Of a DNA stretch of 64,000 nt, positions 1 to 9,024 are shown piece after piece. A program made the translations under genes and the position numbers. Position 1 is the stretch's first letter; every line of letters begins with the position of its first letter. This DNA is from CAYRDC01 sp964422925 (GTDB lineage: Bacteria; Bacteroidota; Bacteroidia; Chitinophagales; S012-47): assembly GCA_964422925.1 (NCBI GenBank), contig CAYRDC010000012.1, positions 11,078-75,077 of the forward strand. Reading direction: 5' to 3'. The notes under the pieces were generated by a model, which was not told the DNA's origin, did not search any database, and saw only the letters and a program-made list of their open reading frames with translations.

Positions 1-461
1 CCCCGCAGGCCTTTGGAGCGGAATTCTGCCACGGCTTTCACGAGATCGTTAAAGGAACTGCGGGCATGCAACACCACGGGCAGGTTGAATTCCACCGCCC
101 AGCCGAGCTGCACGCGTAGCGCCTCGTTCTGCTGCTCCTTCCAAGTGGTGTCCCAGTAATAGTCGAGTCCGATTTCCCCGATCGCACAAAAACGGCCCGG
201 ATTTTCACGCAGCAGGGTTTCCAGCTGCCCAAGTTCCTTTTCAAAACCCTCTTTCACCGATCCCGGGTGCAGGCCGATCATGGGAAAACAGTTTTTCGGG
301 TATTTCCCGGTCAGGTTCAGCATGGGTTCCACAGTTTCCGTGTCGATATTGGGCAGCAGCATGGCCTGTATGCCTGCTTCCAGCGCGCGGGCTACCGTTT
401 CATCGCGGTCTTCGGCAAACTGGGATAAAAAGAGGTGGGTGTGGGTATCAATAAGTTGCAT
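1..461 (-). CDS. TatD family metal-dependent DNase/hydrolase (partial, 3' end outside window)
   Basis: The minus-strand frame opens with an ATG at 461 and runs off the left edge, showing about 153 residues. The N-terminus carries the THTH metal-binding motif after MQLID. It is followed by an IGLHPG segment and then by AIGEIGLDYYW, which holds the conserved Glu and the GLDYY signature of TatD hydrolases. LPVVLHAR near the visible end supplies a further metal-ligand His. TatD enzymes are cytoplasmic TIM-barrel metallo-nucleases (3'-5' exonuclease or AP-endonuclease activity) or related hydrolases, and the exact substrate here is inferred only. The stop codon of the downstream deacetylase frame lies about 10 bp above this start, on the same strand, so the two are probably co-transcribed. 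Confidence 0.9.
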   Translation of the reverse strand, partial: MQLIDTHTHLFLSQFAEDRDETVARALEAGIQAMLLPNIDTETVEPMLNLTGKYPKNCFPMIGLHPGSVKEGFEKELGQLETLLRENPGRFCAIGEIGLDYYWDTTWKEQQNEALRVQLGWAVEFNLPVVLHARSSFNDLVKAVAEFRSKGLR

Positions 462-470
462 GCGGCAAAG

Positions 471-1103
471 TTACCTGTTTTCCCCGGGGAGGGGCAAGTG
501 GATGGCCTGCCAGTTGCGCTGCTGCATTTCATCCAATATGGCTGGCAGCAGTTCGCGCGTCAGCCCGTTCAGCCGTGGTTTATCGTGCATAACCACAATG
601 GAGCCCGGCCGCGCTTTGCGCTGGAACACCCGCAGCATGGCAGCTGCTTCGGCACCGGCCTGGAAATCGTACAGCATCAGGTCCCAGAGCACCACCTGCA
701 GGCCCATTTTCTTCAGGACTCGGCACTGGCCCGGCAGGATTTGCCCGTAGGGCGGCCGGAACAGCGGGCTGTTGGCCTGCATGGCTCCCTGAACGGCATT
801 GTCGAGCCAGGACCGGCCGGAGGTGGAAAAGGCTTTCAGGTGCTCCTGCCCGTGGGCAGCCAGCCGGTGACCGCGGTTTTTGATTTGTTCCGCCAGCTCA
901 GGCCAGGCTTTCGCGCGCTCTCCCAGGCAGAAAAAAGTGGCCTTCGCGTCAAAACGGTCCAGGATGTCGAGGATCACCGGGGTGGATGCCGGGTCCGGGC
1001 CGTCATCGAAGGTCAGGTACACGGCAGGCACAGGCGGGCGAAGCCTGTACCAGGCACCGGGGCAAGCCATCCGGCCCAACACGGGATAACGGTAAAATTT
1101 CAT
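471..1103 (-). CDS. Polysaccharide deacetylase family protein (NodB homology domain)
   Basis: 210 aa, carbohydrate esterase family 4 type fold. Visible motifs are TFDDGP at residues 31-36 (catalytic base and metal Asp33/Asp34), a variant HGQEH at 84-88 giving the two metal His, RPPYG at 116-120 and MHD at 172-174. These are motifs 1, 2, 3 and 5 of the family, so an active metal-dependent deacetylase is likely. No signal peptide or membrane segment is evident, which is unusual for enzymes acting on peptidoglycan or exopolysaccharide. The substrate cannot be named. It is transcribed toward tatD with only a 9-bp gap and divergently from gltX. Confidence 0.88.
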   Translation of the reverse strand: MKFYRYPVLGRMACPGAWYRLRPPVPAVYLTFDDGPDPASTPVILDILDRFDAKATFFCLGERAKAWPELAEQIKNRGHRLAAHGQEHLKAFSTSGRSWLDNAVQGAMQANSPLFRPPYGQILPGQCRVLKKMGLQVVLWDLMLYDFQAGAEAAAMLRVFQRKARPGSIVVMHDKPRLNGLTRELLPAILDEMQQRNWQAIHLPLPGENR

Positions 1104-1120
1104 GCCGCTGGATTAATGTG

Positions 1121-1128
1121 TAATTTTG
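1121..1128 (+). promoter_or_regulatory. Bacteroidota -7 promoter box before gltX
   Basis: TAATTTTG matches the Bacteroidota housekeeping -7 consensus TAnnTTTG exactly. It lies 23 bp before the chosen gltX ATG at 1152, which would give a leader of roughly 15-20 nt. No good -33 TTG was seen at the usual spacing. Its position supports starting gltX at 1152 and not at an in-frame upstream codon. Confidence 0.5.
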
Positions 1129-1151
1129 CAAAACTTTTTAAAAAAGCGCTC

Positions 1152-2678
1152 ATGCCAGAATCAGTGCGTGTACGGTTTGCGCCCAGCCCGACAGGGCCTT
1201 TGCATATTGGCGGGGTTCGCACCGCATTATATAATTACCTTTTTGCCCGTCAGCAGGGGGGTGTCTTTATTCTCCGGATTGAAGATACGGACCAGACCCG
1301 GTATGTGCCCGGGGCCGAGGAGTATATCCGCGAATCGCTGCAATGGGCCGGGCTGGAATATGATGAAGGGCCGGACAAAAGTGGCCCTTTCGGCCCTTAC
1401 CGGCAATCGGAGCGCAAACCTCTGTACCGCCAGTATGCCGAGCAGCTCGTGGCTCAGGGCCATGCCTATTACGCTTTCGACACACCGGAAGAACTGGAAG
1501 CCATGCGGGAACGCCTGCGTAACCAGGGAGTTCCCTCCCCGCAATACAACGCCATTAGCCGCCAGTACATGCAAAACGCGCTGACTCTGCCGGCTGATGA
1601 AGTGAAAAAACGGCTGGACCGGGGGGATCCTTACGTGATCCGCATAAAAATGCCCCGCAAGGAAGAAATCAAATTCCCGGACCTGATCCGCGGCTGGGTT
1701 TCTTTTCAGAGCGACCAGCTGGACGACAAGGTGCTGTTCAAGGCGGACGGTATGCCGACCTATCACCTGGCCAACGTGGTGGACGACCACCTGATGAAGA
1801 TCACGCATGTGATCCGCGGGGAGGAATGGCTGCCCAGCACGCCCTTACACGTGCTGCTGTACCGATACCTGGGCTGGGAGGACGAAATGCCCGCCTTTGC
1901 CCACCTGCCACTGATCCTGCGGCCTGACGGCAACGGAAAATTGAGCAAGCGCGATGGCGACCGGCTGGGATTCCCGGTTTATCCTCTCGACTGGAAAGAC
2001 CCGGTCAGCGGAGACACCGCTTCCGGGTTCCGTGAACGGGGTTTCTTCCCGGAACCTTTTTTAAATATGCTGGCATTCCTGGGCTGGAACCCGGGCACCG
2101 ACCGGGAAATCTTCACCCGGGATGAACTGGTGGAAGCCTTTTCCATTGAGCGGATCGGGAAATCCGGGGCACGGTTCGATTTTGAAAAAGCCAAATGGTT
2201 CAACCAGCAATACCTGAAAAACCTGCCCGGGGAAGACCTGGCCAATCAGCTTATTCCCCTGTTAGCTGCCGAAGGCATCAAGGCGGAACCGGGCTATGTG
2301 GTGGCCATGTGCGACCTGTTAAAGGAAAGGGTGCATTTTGTGCCGGAGTTATTGACGGAAGGCATGTACTTTTTCCGTGACCCGGATCGTTGGGACGAGA
2401 AGACCCTGCGGAAAAAATGGAATGAAAAAGCGGCCGGATTCTTCACCGAATGGCTGGCCGTCTGTGAAAACCTGACGGAATGGTCGGAACCGGAAATCGA
2501 AAGGCTGACCAAGAGCATGATTAAAGAAAAGAACCTTGGTTTCGGGGAAGTGCTGCCGGTGCTCCGCGTAATCCTGTGCGGGGTGCCTTCCGGCCCTCCG
2601 ATCTTTGCCGTGGCCGCCCTGCTGGGAAAAGAAACCGTATTGCGCAGAATAAACTATTTTTTAAGCCAGAATACCTGA
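1152..2678 (+). CDS. gltX: Glutamyl-tRNA synthetase
   Basis: 508 aa, class Ib aminoacyl-tRNA synthetase that charges tRNA-Glu in the cytoplasm. The N-terminus reads RFAPSPTGPLHIGG, containing the HIGH-type ATP motif, and KLSKR at residues 263-267 is the KMSKS-type motif. The C-terminal third is the alpha-helical anticodon-binding part. The length is normal for the bacterial family. The frame is open far upstream, but that extension is antisense to the deacetylase gene. Homologous proteins begin just before the RFAPSPTG motif, so ATG 1152 is used. A lipoprotein gene follows after 4 bp. Confidence 0.97.
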   Translation: MPESVRVRFAPSPTGPLHIGGVRTALYNYLFARQQGGVFILRIEDTDQTRYVPGAEEYIRESLQWAGLEYDEGPDKSGPFGPYRQSERKPLYRQYAEQLVAQGHAYYAFDTPEELEAMRERLRNQGVPSPQYNAISRQYMQNALTLPADEVKKRLDRGDPYVIRIKMPRKEEIKFPDLIRGWVSFQSDQLDDKVLFKADGMPTYHLANVVDDHLMKITHVIRGEEWLPSTPLHVLLYRYLGWEDEMPAFAHLPLILRPDGNGKLSKRDGDRLGFPVYPLDWKDPVSGDTASGFRERGFFPEPFLNMLAFLGWNPGTDREIFTRDELVEAFSIERIGKSGARFDFEKAKWFNQQYLKNLPGEDLANQLIPLLAAEGIKAEPGYVVAMCDLLKERVHFVPELLTEGMYFFRDPDRWDEKTLRKKWNEKAAGFFTEWLAVCENLTEWSEPEIERLTKSMIKEKNLGFGEVLPVLRVILCGVPSGPPIFAVAALLGKETVLRRINYFLSQNT

Positions 2679-2682
2679 TGGA

Positions 2683-3231
2683 ATGAGAAAAACAATCTTT
2701 GGAGCTGTCCTGCTGAGCGTGATATTATCCGGGTGTGTCAGCATTTATTTCGACCGTTATCCGGGGCAGGCGCTGGACGAAATCCCCGGCAAATTCCGGG
2801 GCACTTATCTGGCGCAGCCACATACGCTGATCGATAATTACTTCATCCTGTACGAGATGGATTCCACCGGGAAAATGCTTCCCGAATCGCGGATAGAAGT
2901 ATTTGCCAAAGGCTGGCGGGAATACAAAGGGGAGGACAAATCCTGGGGATTAAGTGACAGCATCGTGTTTTCCAAGTATAAAAAGTATTATTTTGTAAGC
3001 CACAAGACACTGGATGGTTGGGAAACAGCGCTGATTGACCGATCGCGCGGAACCTGGCGGCTTACCCCCATCGGGTACAACCTGCACGATTCCACCACGG
3101 TGCAAAAGGTCAATAAGCTGTTTCTCACCAACAACCTCTCTTCGCATGTCCCCATGGATGAGGAGGTGTTGATTGATTATTACAAAACAGAACTGAAGGG
3201 CAGGAATTATTACCTGCTCATCAAGCAATAA
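2683..3231 (+). CDS. Predicted lipoprotein of unknown function
   Basis: 182 aa. The first 18 residues form a lipoprotein signal peptide with lipobox LSGC, placing the lipidated Cys at 18. The mature part is a mixed polar domain rich in Tyr and Lys with no motif I recognise. It begins 4 bp after gltX and 10 bp before the next small gene, so it is probably in the same transcript. It is likely periplasmic or outer-membrane attached. Function unknown. Confidence 0.75.
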   Translation: MRKTIFGAVLLSVILSGCVSIYFDRYPGQALDEIPGKFRGTYLAQPHTLIDNYFILYEMDSTGKMLPESRIEVFAKGWREYKGEDKSWGLSDSIVFSKYKKYYFVSHKTLDGWETALIDRSRGTWRLTPIGYNLHDSTTVQKVNKLFLTNNLSSHVPMDEEVLIDYYKTELKGRNYYLLIKQ

Positions 3232-3241
3232 ACCGAAGCCT

Positions 3242-3508
3242 ATGCCGAAGAAAAAACCCATGAAAGGCAAGCCCGAAGTCAATGAGGAACTGGAAGGGCT
3301 GGATGTGCGCATCAACCAGTTCGGGCAGATCGAATCGAGCTTTGACATGAAAAAGATCATCGCGTTCCTGAACCGGAACGTGAACGATAAAAAACTTCGT
3401 TACCGGAAGGATATATCGGAAACAGGAGATTTCCTGAACACGCAACAAGAAGAAGCCAAGCCGGATGAACCGACCGATCAGGGTACTGATAGCGAAAGTG
3501 GGTCTTGA
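3242..3508 (+). CDS. Small conserved-looking protein of unknown function
   Basis: 88 aa, strongly charged. A basic start (MPKKKPMKGK) is followed by a central segment from LDVRINQFGQIESSF to LRYRKD that looks structured, and an acidic, probably disordered tail. No signal peptide is present. Its last 44 bp overlap the start of the B12-binding mutase subunit in another frame, which suggests translational coupling. The overlap also makes the tail composition partly constrained by the other gene. It may be an accessory of the mutase subunit or simply an operon neighbour. Confidence 0.65.
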   Translation: MPKKKPMKGKPEVNEELEGLDVRINQFGQIESSFDMKKIIAFLNRNVNDKKLRYRKDISETGDFLNTQQEEAKPDEPTDQGTDSESGS

Positions 3509-3872
3509 CGGCCATGACCGGGGGGCGCGGGTCATTGCCTCAGCCCTGCGCGATGCCGGTATGGAAGTAATCTATACCGGCCTGCGCCAAACCCCGGAAG
3601 ACGTGGTAAACACCGCCCTGCAGGAAGATGTGGATGCCATCGGCATCAGCATTTTGTCCGGAGCGCACATGACGGTTTTTCCACGCATCCTCCGCCTGAT
3701 GAAAGAAAAAGGCCTTGACAATGTGCTGCTCACCGGGGGCGGCATCATTCCGGCCCGCGACCAGGAAATACTGCGCGAAATGGGCGTGGGCAAACTTTTC
3801 ACCCCGGGCACCGAAACCACTGCCATAGCCGGATACATCAAAGACTGGGTATTGAAACACCGGGCCGGTTAG
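3465..3872 (+). CDS. Methylmalonyl-CoA mutase B12-binding (small) subunit
   Basis: 135 aa, consisting only of the cobalamin-binding Rossmann-like domain. The DxHxxG lower-ligand motif is present in GLDGHDRGARV, followed by SILSGAH and LTGGGIIPARD, which line the nucleotide-loop pocket. Stand-alone domains of this kind pair with a separate catalytic subunit in split methylmalonyl-CoA or isobutyryl-CoA mutases. The only catalytic partner in the window is at 50410-51981, which itself lacks a B12 domain. Together they would interconvert (R)-methylmalonyl-CoA and succinyl-CoA. The two genes are about 46.5 kb apart, so assembly would need expression from separate loci. Confidence 0.9.
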   Translation: MNRPIRVLIAKVGLDGHDRGARVIASALRDAGMEVIYTGLRQTPEDVVNTALQEDVDAIGISILSGAHMTVFPRILRLMKEKGLDNVLLTGGGIIPARDQEILREMGVGKLFTPGTETTAIAGYIKDWVLKHRAG

Positions 3873-3917
3873 CCCGGATGGGAACAATATCCTAACTTTA
3901 CTGTAAATCCGATACTC

Positions 3918-6242
3918 ATGAAAACACCTGCTCTGCCTCTCCTGCTGGCGGTGGTTTTCTGGCCGCTGCTGACTCTCCAGGCACAAAACAACGAACCCGA
4001 CCGATTCTTCAATGTCCGGAAATACCGGGCGGACATTACCCTCACTTTCAAGGCAAGCAAATCCGAATCTTCCGAATATTCCAACTCCGATGCCTCCTAC
4101 CGGGAGACATACCGGATCACGTTTGTGACTGATACAGGTATAATCAGCGTGGCGGATGTATTCATGACGGAAGAGGAAAGAGCCGCCAATGCGGGCGACC
4201 AGCCCCACGAAGGGGACATTTCCGATGAATTTCCTCTCGATTCCATCCTGGAAAACGTGGATTTCCCGGTAATGCCGGGTATGGAGGAAATCCTCAGCGA
4301 GGGCTTTGGCGAAATGACGGCCGGACATATCAGTTTCAACAAGTACAAGCTCTGGCAGGCAGGACCGATGATGAATTCTGAAATCGAATCGGATATCCGG
4401 GTAAGCGGCAAAACATCAGGCAGCGCTTCCATACCGAAAATGTGCGAGGAAGGCACCTGCGAAAGCACCTACCGCGAATCGTATGAAGGCACGGACGCCA
4501 GCACCTTCGGGCTGACGGATGCAAGAAACCCTTTTGGTCTTAACCTGGAAGTGAACCTGGATAACAACACCTATTCTTTTTTCCTGAAACATGGCCTTCC
4601 CGGGGACTTCCGCATTAAGGGTTCCTGGACGGAAACTAACAGCTGCGAAGGCGATAAAAGCGGAACCACCGACAAGGAAATATCCAGCAGCTTTCACAAT
4701 TCACAGGAAAAGCAGCCCTGGATACGCAACGAACCCCTGCCGGCCAGCGGCATGGTGCTTGCCGGCAGCAAGGACATTACGGACATGATCTATGTGGGTT
4801 CCGACTGGGAAGATGCCGACTACAGCGGTGTGCTGCAATGGCAGATCTACCCGGCCGACATGGAAGTGCCCGAGGCATTCCTTTATTTCGAGGAAGAAGG
4901 CAAAAACTGGATGCCCGAAGAAGAAATCAAGGACAAAGACCATTTTGTAACGGCCTGGCTGGAATGGGAAGACAACATAAAACCGGAAGCCATTGAGTGG
5001 ACCCTCTACGATGTATCGGCCGAGCCGGGCGTTTGCATGAACAGCTGGGAGTCGAACAACATGCCTGACCTGCGTTTCCCGGTCAATGATGAGTACCTGG
5101 GATACCGCATAGAAAAAACCGATGACGGGTTCCGTACCATCAAGGAATCGGACATCCGGTCGGGGAAGGAAAAAATCTTCATAAAATCTACTGACTGGGG
5201 CGCTTACGGCAAGCTGAGAGCCCGTATTAAGGTGAACGGCACCTGGTTTACGGCCCGCCAGGAAGAGCTTGGCACAGAATACCTTCCGGTTCCCTGGGAC
5301 AAGAACGGCAATTTCATTGCAGATGCCTGGGAAAAAGAAGTGGGCATTTTTGACCGGAACCTGTCGCCCGACTGGGACTGGGACCCTTATCCGGACGGCC
5401 AGCGAAGGAACGGGGACGGGCTTACACTCTATGAAGAATACCGTGGGTTTAAAACCAAAGGGCACGAGCTCCGGGATGACCGCCATGAAATGATCCAGGA
5501 CGACCATGTGCGTACGGACCCTATGTTCAAGGATGTGTTCGTCTATGACCAGGACGGCCTTTTCAGGGAGCATTACGCCCCCTACAACCCGGCCAACCTG
5601 AACTGGCACTACATAGACAAGAACCAGATGAAATTCACCGGCAACGTGGAAGACGATGAAAACCGCTGGATCAATTACCGGACCTCAAGACAGTTTAACG
5701 TGCAGCGCCAATATGCCATGTGGGTGCATTTCTGGCCGGTGAGCACAGGCTATGAAACAAGTGCAGGGGAAAGCCCCACCAAGGAAAGCTGCGAAGGATA
5801 TGATTATCCCGGCCCCTACCCGCTGAAATGCATTTACATGATCAAGATTCAGGAACAGGGCATCCTCAATGCCTTATCCGGCATTACGGATCCAGCGCTG
5901 AAAAACCGCCTTTTCGGTGAACTGCTCACCACCACGGTGATTCACGAGGTGGGCCACGGGCTGGGCATCCGGCACCATTATAACAACATCGGAACCGATG
6001 AGCCGGATGAAGATTTCTGGGACCAGGGAGTTCCGGACTGCGCCATGAAATATGAAAGCGATGTGGAAGTGGCGCACAACGAGAAATTCAGCCTGCTCCG
6101 TACCCGCTATTGCCGGAAAGGGGATACCTGGCAGCGCGTTGCCAAGGACCAGCCCAAAGGAATAGACCCGCAGAAAATCAAAATGGAAACCTACCCGGCT
6201 CACAACTGCTACTGGGAAATCAATGTGAAAGGCGGCATATAA
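3918..6242 (+). CDS. Large secreted metzincin-like zinc metalloprotease with calcium-binding loops
   Basis: 774 aa with a cleavable signal peptide (about 1-22, ending LQAQ). The first 450 residues form a long region of acidic and aromatic beta-rich sequence without a recognised domain. Two Asp-rich loops follow: DKNGNFIADAW starting at 461, and an EF-hand/thrombospondin-3-like DPYPDG...NGDGLTLYEEY around 485-507. Near the C-terminus HEVGHGLGIRH (676-686) gives the HExxHxxGxxH zinc motif, with a downstream Met-containing segment (DCAMKY) that may form the Met-turn. It is probably exported and Ca/Zn dependent. No T9SS sorting domain is apparent. Substrate unknown. Confidence 0.8.
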   Translation: MKTPALPLLLAVVFWPLLTLQAQNNEPDRFFNVRKYRADITLTFKASKSESSEYSNSDASYRETYRITFVTDTGIISVADVFMTEEERAANAGDQPHEGDISDEFPLDSILENVDFPVMPGMEEILSEGFGEMTAGHISFNKYKLWQAGPMMNSEIESDIRVSGKTSGSASIPKMCEEGTCESTYRESYEGTDASTFGLTDARNPFGLNLEVNLDNNTYSFFLKHGLPGDFRIKGSWTETNSCEGDKSGTTDKEISSSFHNSQEKQPWIRNEPLPASGMVLAGSKDITDMIYVGSDWEDADYSGVLQWQIYPADMEVPEAFLYFEEEGKNWMPEEEIKDKDHFVTAWLEWEDNIKPEAIEWTLYDVSAEPGVCMNSWESNNMPDLRFPVNDEYLGYRIEKTDDGFRTIKESDIRSGKEKIFIKSTDWGAYGKLRARIKVNGTWFTARQEELGTEYLPVPWDKNGNFIADAWEKEVGIFDRNLSPDWDWDPYPDGQRRNGDGLTLYEEYRGFKTKGHELRDDRHEMIQDDHVRTDPMFKDVFVYDQDGLFREHYAPYNPANLNWHYIDKNQMKFTGNVEDDENRWINYRTSRQFNVQRQYAMWVHFWPVSTGYETSAGESPTKESCEGYDYPGPYPLKCIYMIKIQEQGILNALSGITDPALKNRLFGELLTTTVIHEVGHGLGIRHHYNNIGTDEPDEDFWDQGVPDCAMKYESDVEVAHNEKFSLLRTRYCRKGDTWQRVAKDQPKGIDPQKIKMETYPAHNCYWEINVKGGI

Positions 6243-6263
6243 CCGAAAAAAGCGAAACCAATT

Positions 6264-7040
6264 ATGAGCTATCTGCTGACTGAAGAAAAGGAGGGGATAC
6301 TGACCATTACCCTGAACCGGCCGGAAGCGCTCAACGCGCTGAACCTGGCCCTGATTGACGAACTGAAACAGGTTTTCCGTGAAAAGGTGTACACGGACGC
6401 CTCGCTGCGCGGGGTTATACTCACCGGGGCGGGTGAGAAGGCTTTTGCCGCGGGGGCTGACATCGCGGAATTTTCCGGTTTCAATGCCGAACAGGGCGAA
6501 GCCATGAGCCGCAGCGGGCATGAGCTGATGGACCTGATCGAGCAGTCGCCCCAGCCGGTGGTGGCGGCCGTGAACGGCTATGCCCTAGGTGGAGGCTGCG
6601 AGCTGGCCATGGCCTGCCACCTTCGCGTTGCCAGCGAACGGGCCCGTTTCGGGCAGCCCGAGGTGAATCTGGGTATTATCCCGGGCTATGGCGGTACCCA
6701 GCGCCTCGTGCAGCTCATCGGCAAAGGCAAAGCCCTGGAACTGATGATGACAGGCGATGCCATCAAAGCGGACGAAGCCCTGCGGCTCGGACTGGTCAAC
6801 AAAGTGGTGGCCCCGGAAGAACTGCTGAACGCCTGCCGGGACATCCTGCTGAAGATCGCTTCCAAAGGCCCGCTGGCTATTCAAAAGGTGATCGCCTGTG
6901 TGAACGCGTACTTCCGGGAAGGTACGGACGGTTTTGGGGTAGAGATCAAAACCTTCGGGTCCTGTTTCGACACCTCGGATTTCCGGGAAGGAACCAGCGC
7001 GTTCCTTGAAAAGCGGGCACCCCGGTTCAGCGGAAAATAG
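6264..7040 (+). CDS. Enoyl-CoA hydratase (crotonase family)
   Basis: 258 aa. The crotonase oxyanion-hole segment FAAGADIAEF is at about residues 61-70, and GYALGGGCELAM carries Glu113. GQPEVNLGIIPGYGGTQ carries Glu133. Having both catalytic glutamates indicates a true hydratase, not an isomerase-only or hydrolase member. It hydrates trans-2-enoyl-CoA to (S)-3-hydroxyacyl-CoA in fatty-acid or branched-chain amino-acid oxidation. It follows the protease by 21 bp and converges with the T9SS gene, one base separating the two stop codons. Co-occurrence with the mutase subunits and acyl-CoA dehydrogenase in the window is consistent with acyl-CoA catabolism. Confidence 0.93.
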   Translation: MSYLLTEEKEGILTITLNRPEALNALNLALIDELKQVFREKVYTDASLRGVILTGAGEKAFAAGADIAEFSGFNAEQGEAMSRSGHELMDLIEQSPQPVVAAVNGYALGGGCELAMACHLRVASERARFGQPEVNLGIIPGYGGTQRLVQLIGKGKALELMMTGDAIKADEALRLGLVNKVVAPEELLNACRDILLKIASKGPLAIQKVIACVNAYFREGTDGFGVEIKTFGSCFDTSDFREGTSAFLEKRAPRFSGK

Positions 7041-7041
7041 C

Positions 7042-8901
7042 TCAGCGCACCACCGGCAGGAGCATCATCTCCCACTTGTCCTTTCCCGTTAATTGCAGCC
7101 AGTACATCCCGGCCGGCAGTCCGGCCGGCAACAGAAACCTTGCGTTTTCCACCGGCTTACATTCGATTTCGTTTCCGTCCAGGCCAAGAAGGCAGGCAAT
7201 GCTTCCCGCGGGGAGCCCAGCTACGCGCAGGGAACTCCCGGCCCGTGCCGGCACGGGATACACCTGCCAGCCCTGTGTGCCCGGGGAAGCTGTCCCCAGC
7301 GGGAACACCGAAACCCACTCACCGTAGGTTCCCGTGCAGCCGGCCGTGTCGGTGACCTGAACCGTGACATAATACTGGCCCGAAGCATACACATGCAGCG
7401 GGTTGGCCCCGGTGCCGGTGTGGTTGTCCCCGAAATTCCATTCCACCGTTTGAATACCGGCCGATGACTGGGCGTGGAAAAATATGGTATCGCCAGCGCG
7501 GGTCCAGGTGAAGGCTGCCTGCGGGCTGTCGAGCACCGAAAGTCTTGCCCGCAGCGTATCGGTGCAAACCACCAGGTCCAGCAGGAATTCCCCGGCCGAG
7601 TCGAACACATACACAAAGTCCTGCCCGGTAACATAAGGCTGCCCGTTCAGCAGCCAGGTGTACGGGGCAGAACTGCCGCTTTGGTTCCTGGCCCGGAACA
7701 AAGCCGGAAGGCACAATAAAGAATCCTGCGCGTCCATCGCCAGTGTGGCGGGACAGCGTACATGGCCCAGGGTGTCGGTAAGCACGGCATAGAGGTCATT
7801 CTCGGTATTCCCGAACCCGGTAGTGGTCCCGGTCAGCAGGAAACGACCTCCCGGAACCGGCAGGATATCCCACCCGGATTCATCACCGCTCAGGCCGAAA
7901 CGGAAGACCTGTACCAACTGGCCGGAACTGTCGGCTTCTGCCAGCAACAACTGGGTGGATTCCAGGGAATCGGGGATATATCCGGTGAACCAGAGGTTCC
8001 CTTGCGCGTTTACGAGCAGGTCGCGCGCCCGCGCTCCGGGAATTGCCGGCAGGTGACGGGTCCAGAGCAGGTTCCCCTGGGCGTCCAGTTTCCGCAGGGT
8101 AAGCATTGCGGAATCCGGCAACAGGAATTCCGTTCCCATCAGATAAATGACTCCTCCGGGGCCGGTGGCCACCGCGTCCAGGTAATCGTTATTGACCGTC
8201 CCGAAATTCCGGGTCCAGAGCGTGTCGCCCAGGCTGTCGGTTCTCACCACATACCAGTCGTTTCCGCCCTGGCCGAACCCCGGGGAATAACCGCCCAGCA
8301 GGAAACCGCCATCCGGGGTACGGACCGCATCCCCAAAGACATCCGACTGGCTGCTGCCATAGGTTTTATACCACAGCACCTGCCCGGCCGTGTCAGTGGC
8401 CAGCAGCAACAGGTCGTAGAAACCGTATCCGAATGAATGGGTATGCCCCGCCACGAAACAGCCCGCGGAATCGGCAAACACCTGGAAACCGGCCTCCGTG
8501 CCGGTGCCGCCCCAAACGGTCTGCCACAGGGTATCTCCCTGGCCGTTCAGTTTCAGCAGCCATACATCATCCTGACCGCTGCCCTGCGAACGGGTGTACC
8601 CGCAAACAAGGACATCTCCCCAGGGATCCAGCGCCAGCCCGAAACCTCCCTCATGGTCAATACCCCCGTATTGCCTTGTCCACTGCCACTGACCGGTGCT
8701 GTCGAGCTGTACCACGATCAGGTCATTCTTCCCAAGGGGGCCGTTCGTGGTAAAACCGGTAAGCCAGAACCTGCCGCTGGTATCGCGCAGCCCGGTATAA
8801 CCCTGCTCCAGGCCACCGGCATCAAATACCTGCTCAAACAGCGTCTGGCCCGGGGCTTCCAGGCAAAGCAGAATCAGCCATACAAGGATAAAGCGAGGCA
8901 T
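7042..8901 (-). CDS. T9SS-exported beta-propeller-like repeat protein with PKD domain
   Basis: 619 aa from the ATG at 8901, where a signal peptide (MPRFILVWLILLCLEAPGQT) begins. A longer in-frame start exists at 9096 but would put a non-secretory extension in front. Residues of about 25-430 contain repeats of roughly 50 aa of the form G-D-x-W/Y-x-x-K-x-D-x-x-G-D-T-L-W followed by a GG/YG turn, consistent with a propeller. A PKD-like domain (WNFGDNHTGTG, then YVTVQVTDTAGC) lies near 470-530. The last 70 or so residues are a type A T9SS sorting domain (VYPVPARAG... LPAGMYWLQL). A similar protein is encoded at 54123-55781. Confidence 0.85.
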   Translation of the reverse strand: MPRFILVWLILLCLEAPGQTLFEQVFDAGGLEQGYTGLRDTSGRFWLTGFTTNGPLGKNDLIVVQLDSTGQWQWTRQYGGIDHEGGFGLALDPWGDVLVCGYTRSQGSGQDDVWLLKLNGQGDTLWQTVWGGTGTEAGFQVFADSAGCFVAGHTHSFGYGFYDLLLLATDTAGQVLWYKTYGSSQSDVFGDAVRTPDGGFLLGGYSPGFGQGGNDWYVVRTDSLGDTLWTRNFGTVNNDYLDAVATGPGGVIYLMGTEFLLPDSAMLTLRKLDAQGNLLWTRHLPAIPGARARDLLVNAQGNLWFTGYIPDSLESTQLLLAEADSSGQLVQVFRFGLSGDESGWDILPVPGGRFLLTGTTTGFGNTENDLYAVLTDTLGHVRCPATLAMDAQDSLLCLPALFRARNQSGSSAPYTWLLNGQPYVTGQDFVYVFDSAGEFLLDLVVCTDTLRARLSVLDSPQAAFTWTRAGDTIFFHAQSSAGIQTVEWNFGDNHTGTGANPLHVYASGQYYVTVQVTDTAGCTGTYGEWVSVFPLGTASPGTQGWQVYPVPARAGSSLRVAGLPAGSIACLLGLDGNEIECKPVENARFLLPAGLPAGMYWLQLTGKDKWEMMLLPVVR

Positions 8902-8958
8902 AATTTTCAAAATTGATACAAATTGACCTTTATCACAAATATTCCCGTCCGGCTTCCC

Positions 8959-8966
8959 TAAATTTG
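8959..8966 (+). promoter_or_regulatory. -7 promoter box before fumC
   Basis: TAAATTTG fits TAnnTTTG exactly and lies 58 bp before the fumC ATG at 9025. It is in the divergent gap shared with the T9SS protein gene, whose start is at 8901. No clear -33 TTG is present at 19-21 bp. Confidence 0.45.
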
Positions 8967-9024
8967 GCGGTACTTGACGCATTTTACGCAATTTTTTTTC
9001 AACAGTCTGAAAAAAACCAAGATC

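Noticed and set aside
435..1151. In-frame upstream extension of gltX by about 240 residues
   Set aside because: It runs antisense through the deacetylase gene and lacks family resemblance; the conserved synthetase start is at 1152 behind a promoter box.
4701..5609. Long minus-strand open frame (about 300 codons) inside the metalloprotease gene
   Set aside because: It is a shadow of codon bias in a GC-rich gene, with no motif or signal.
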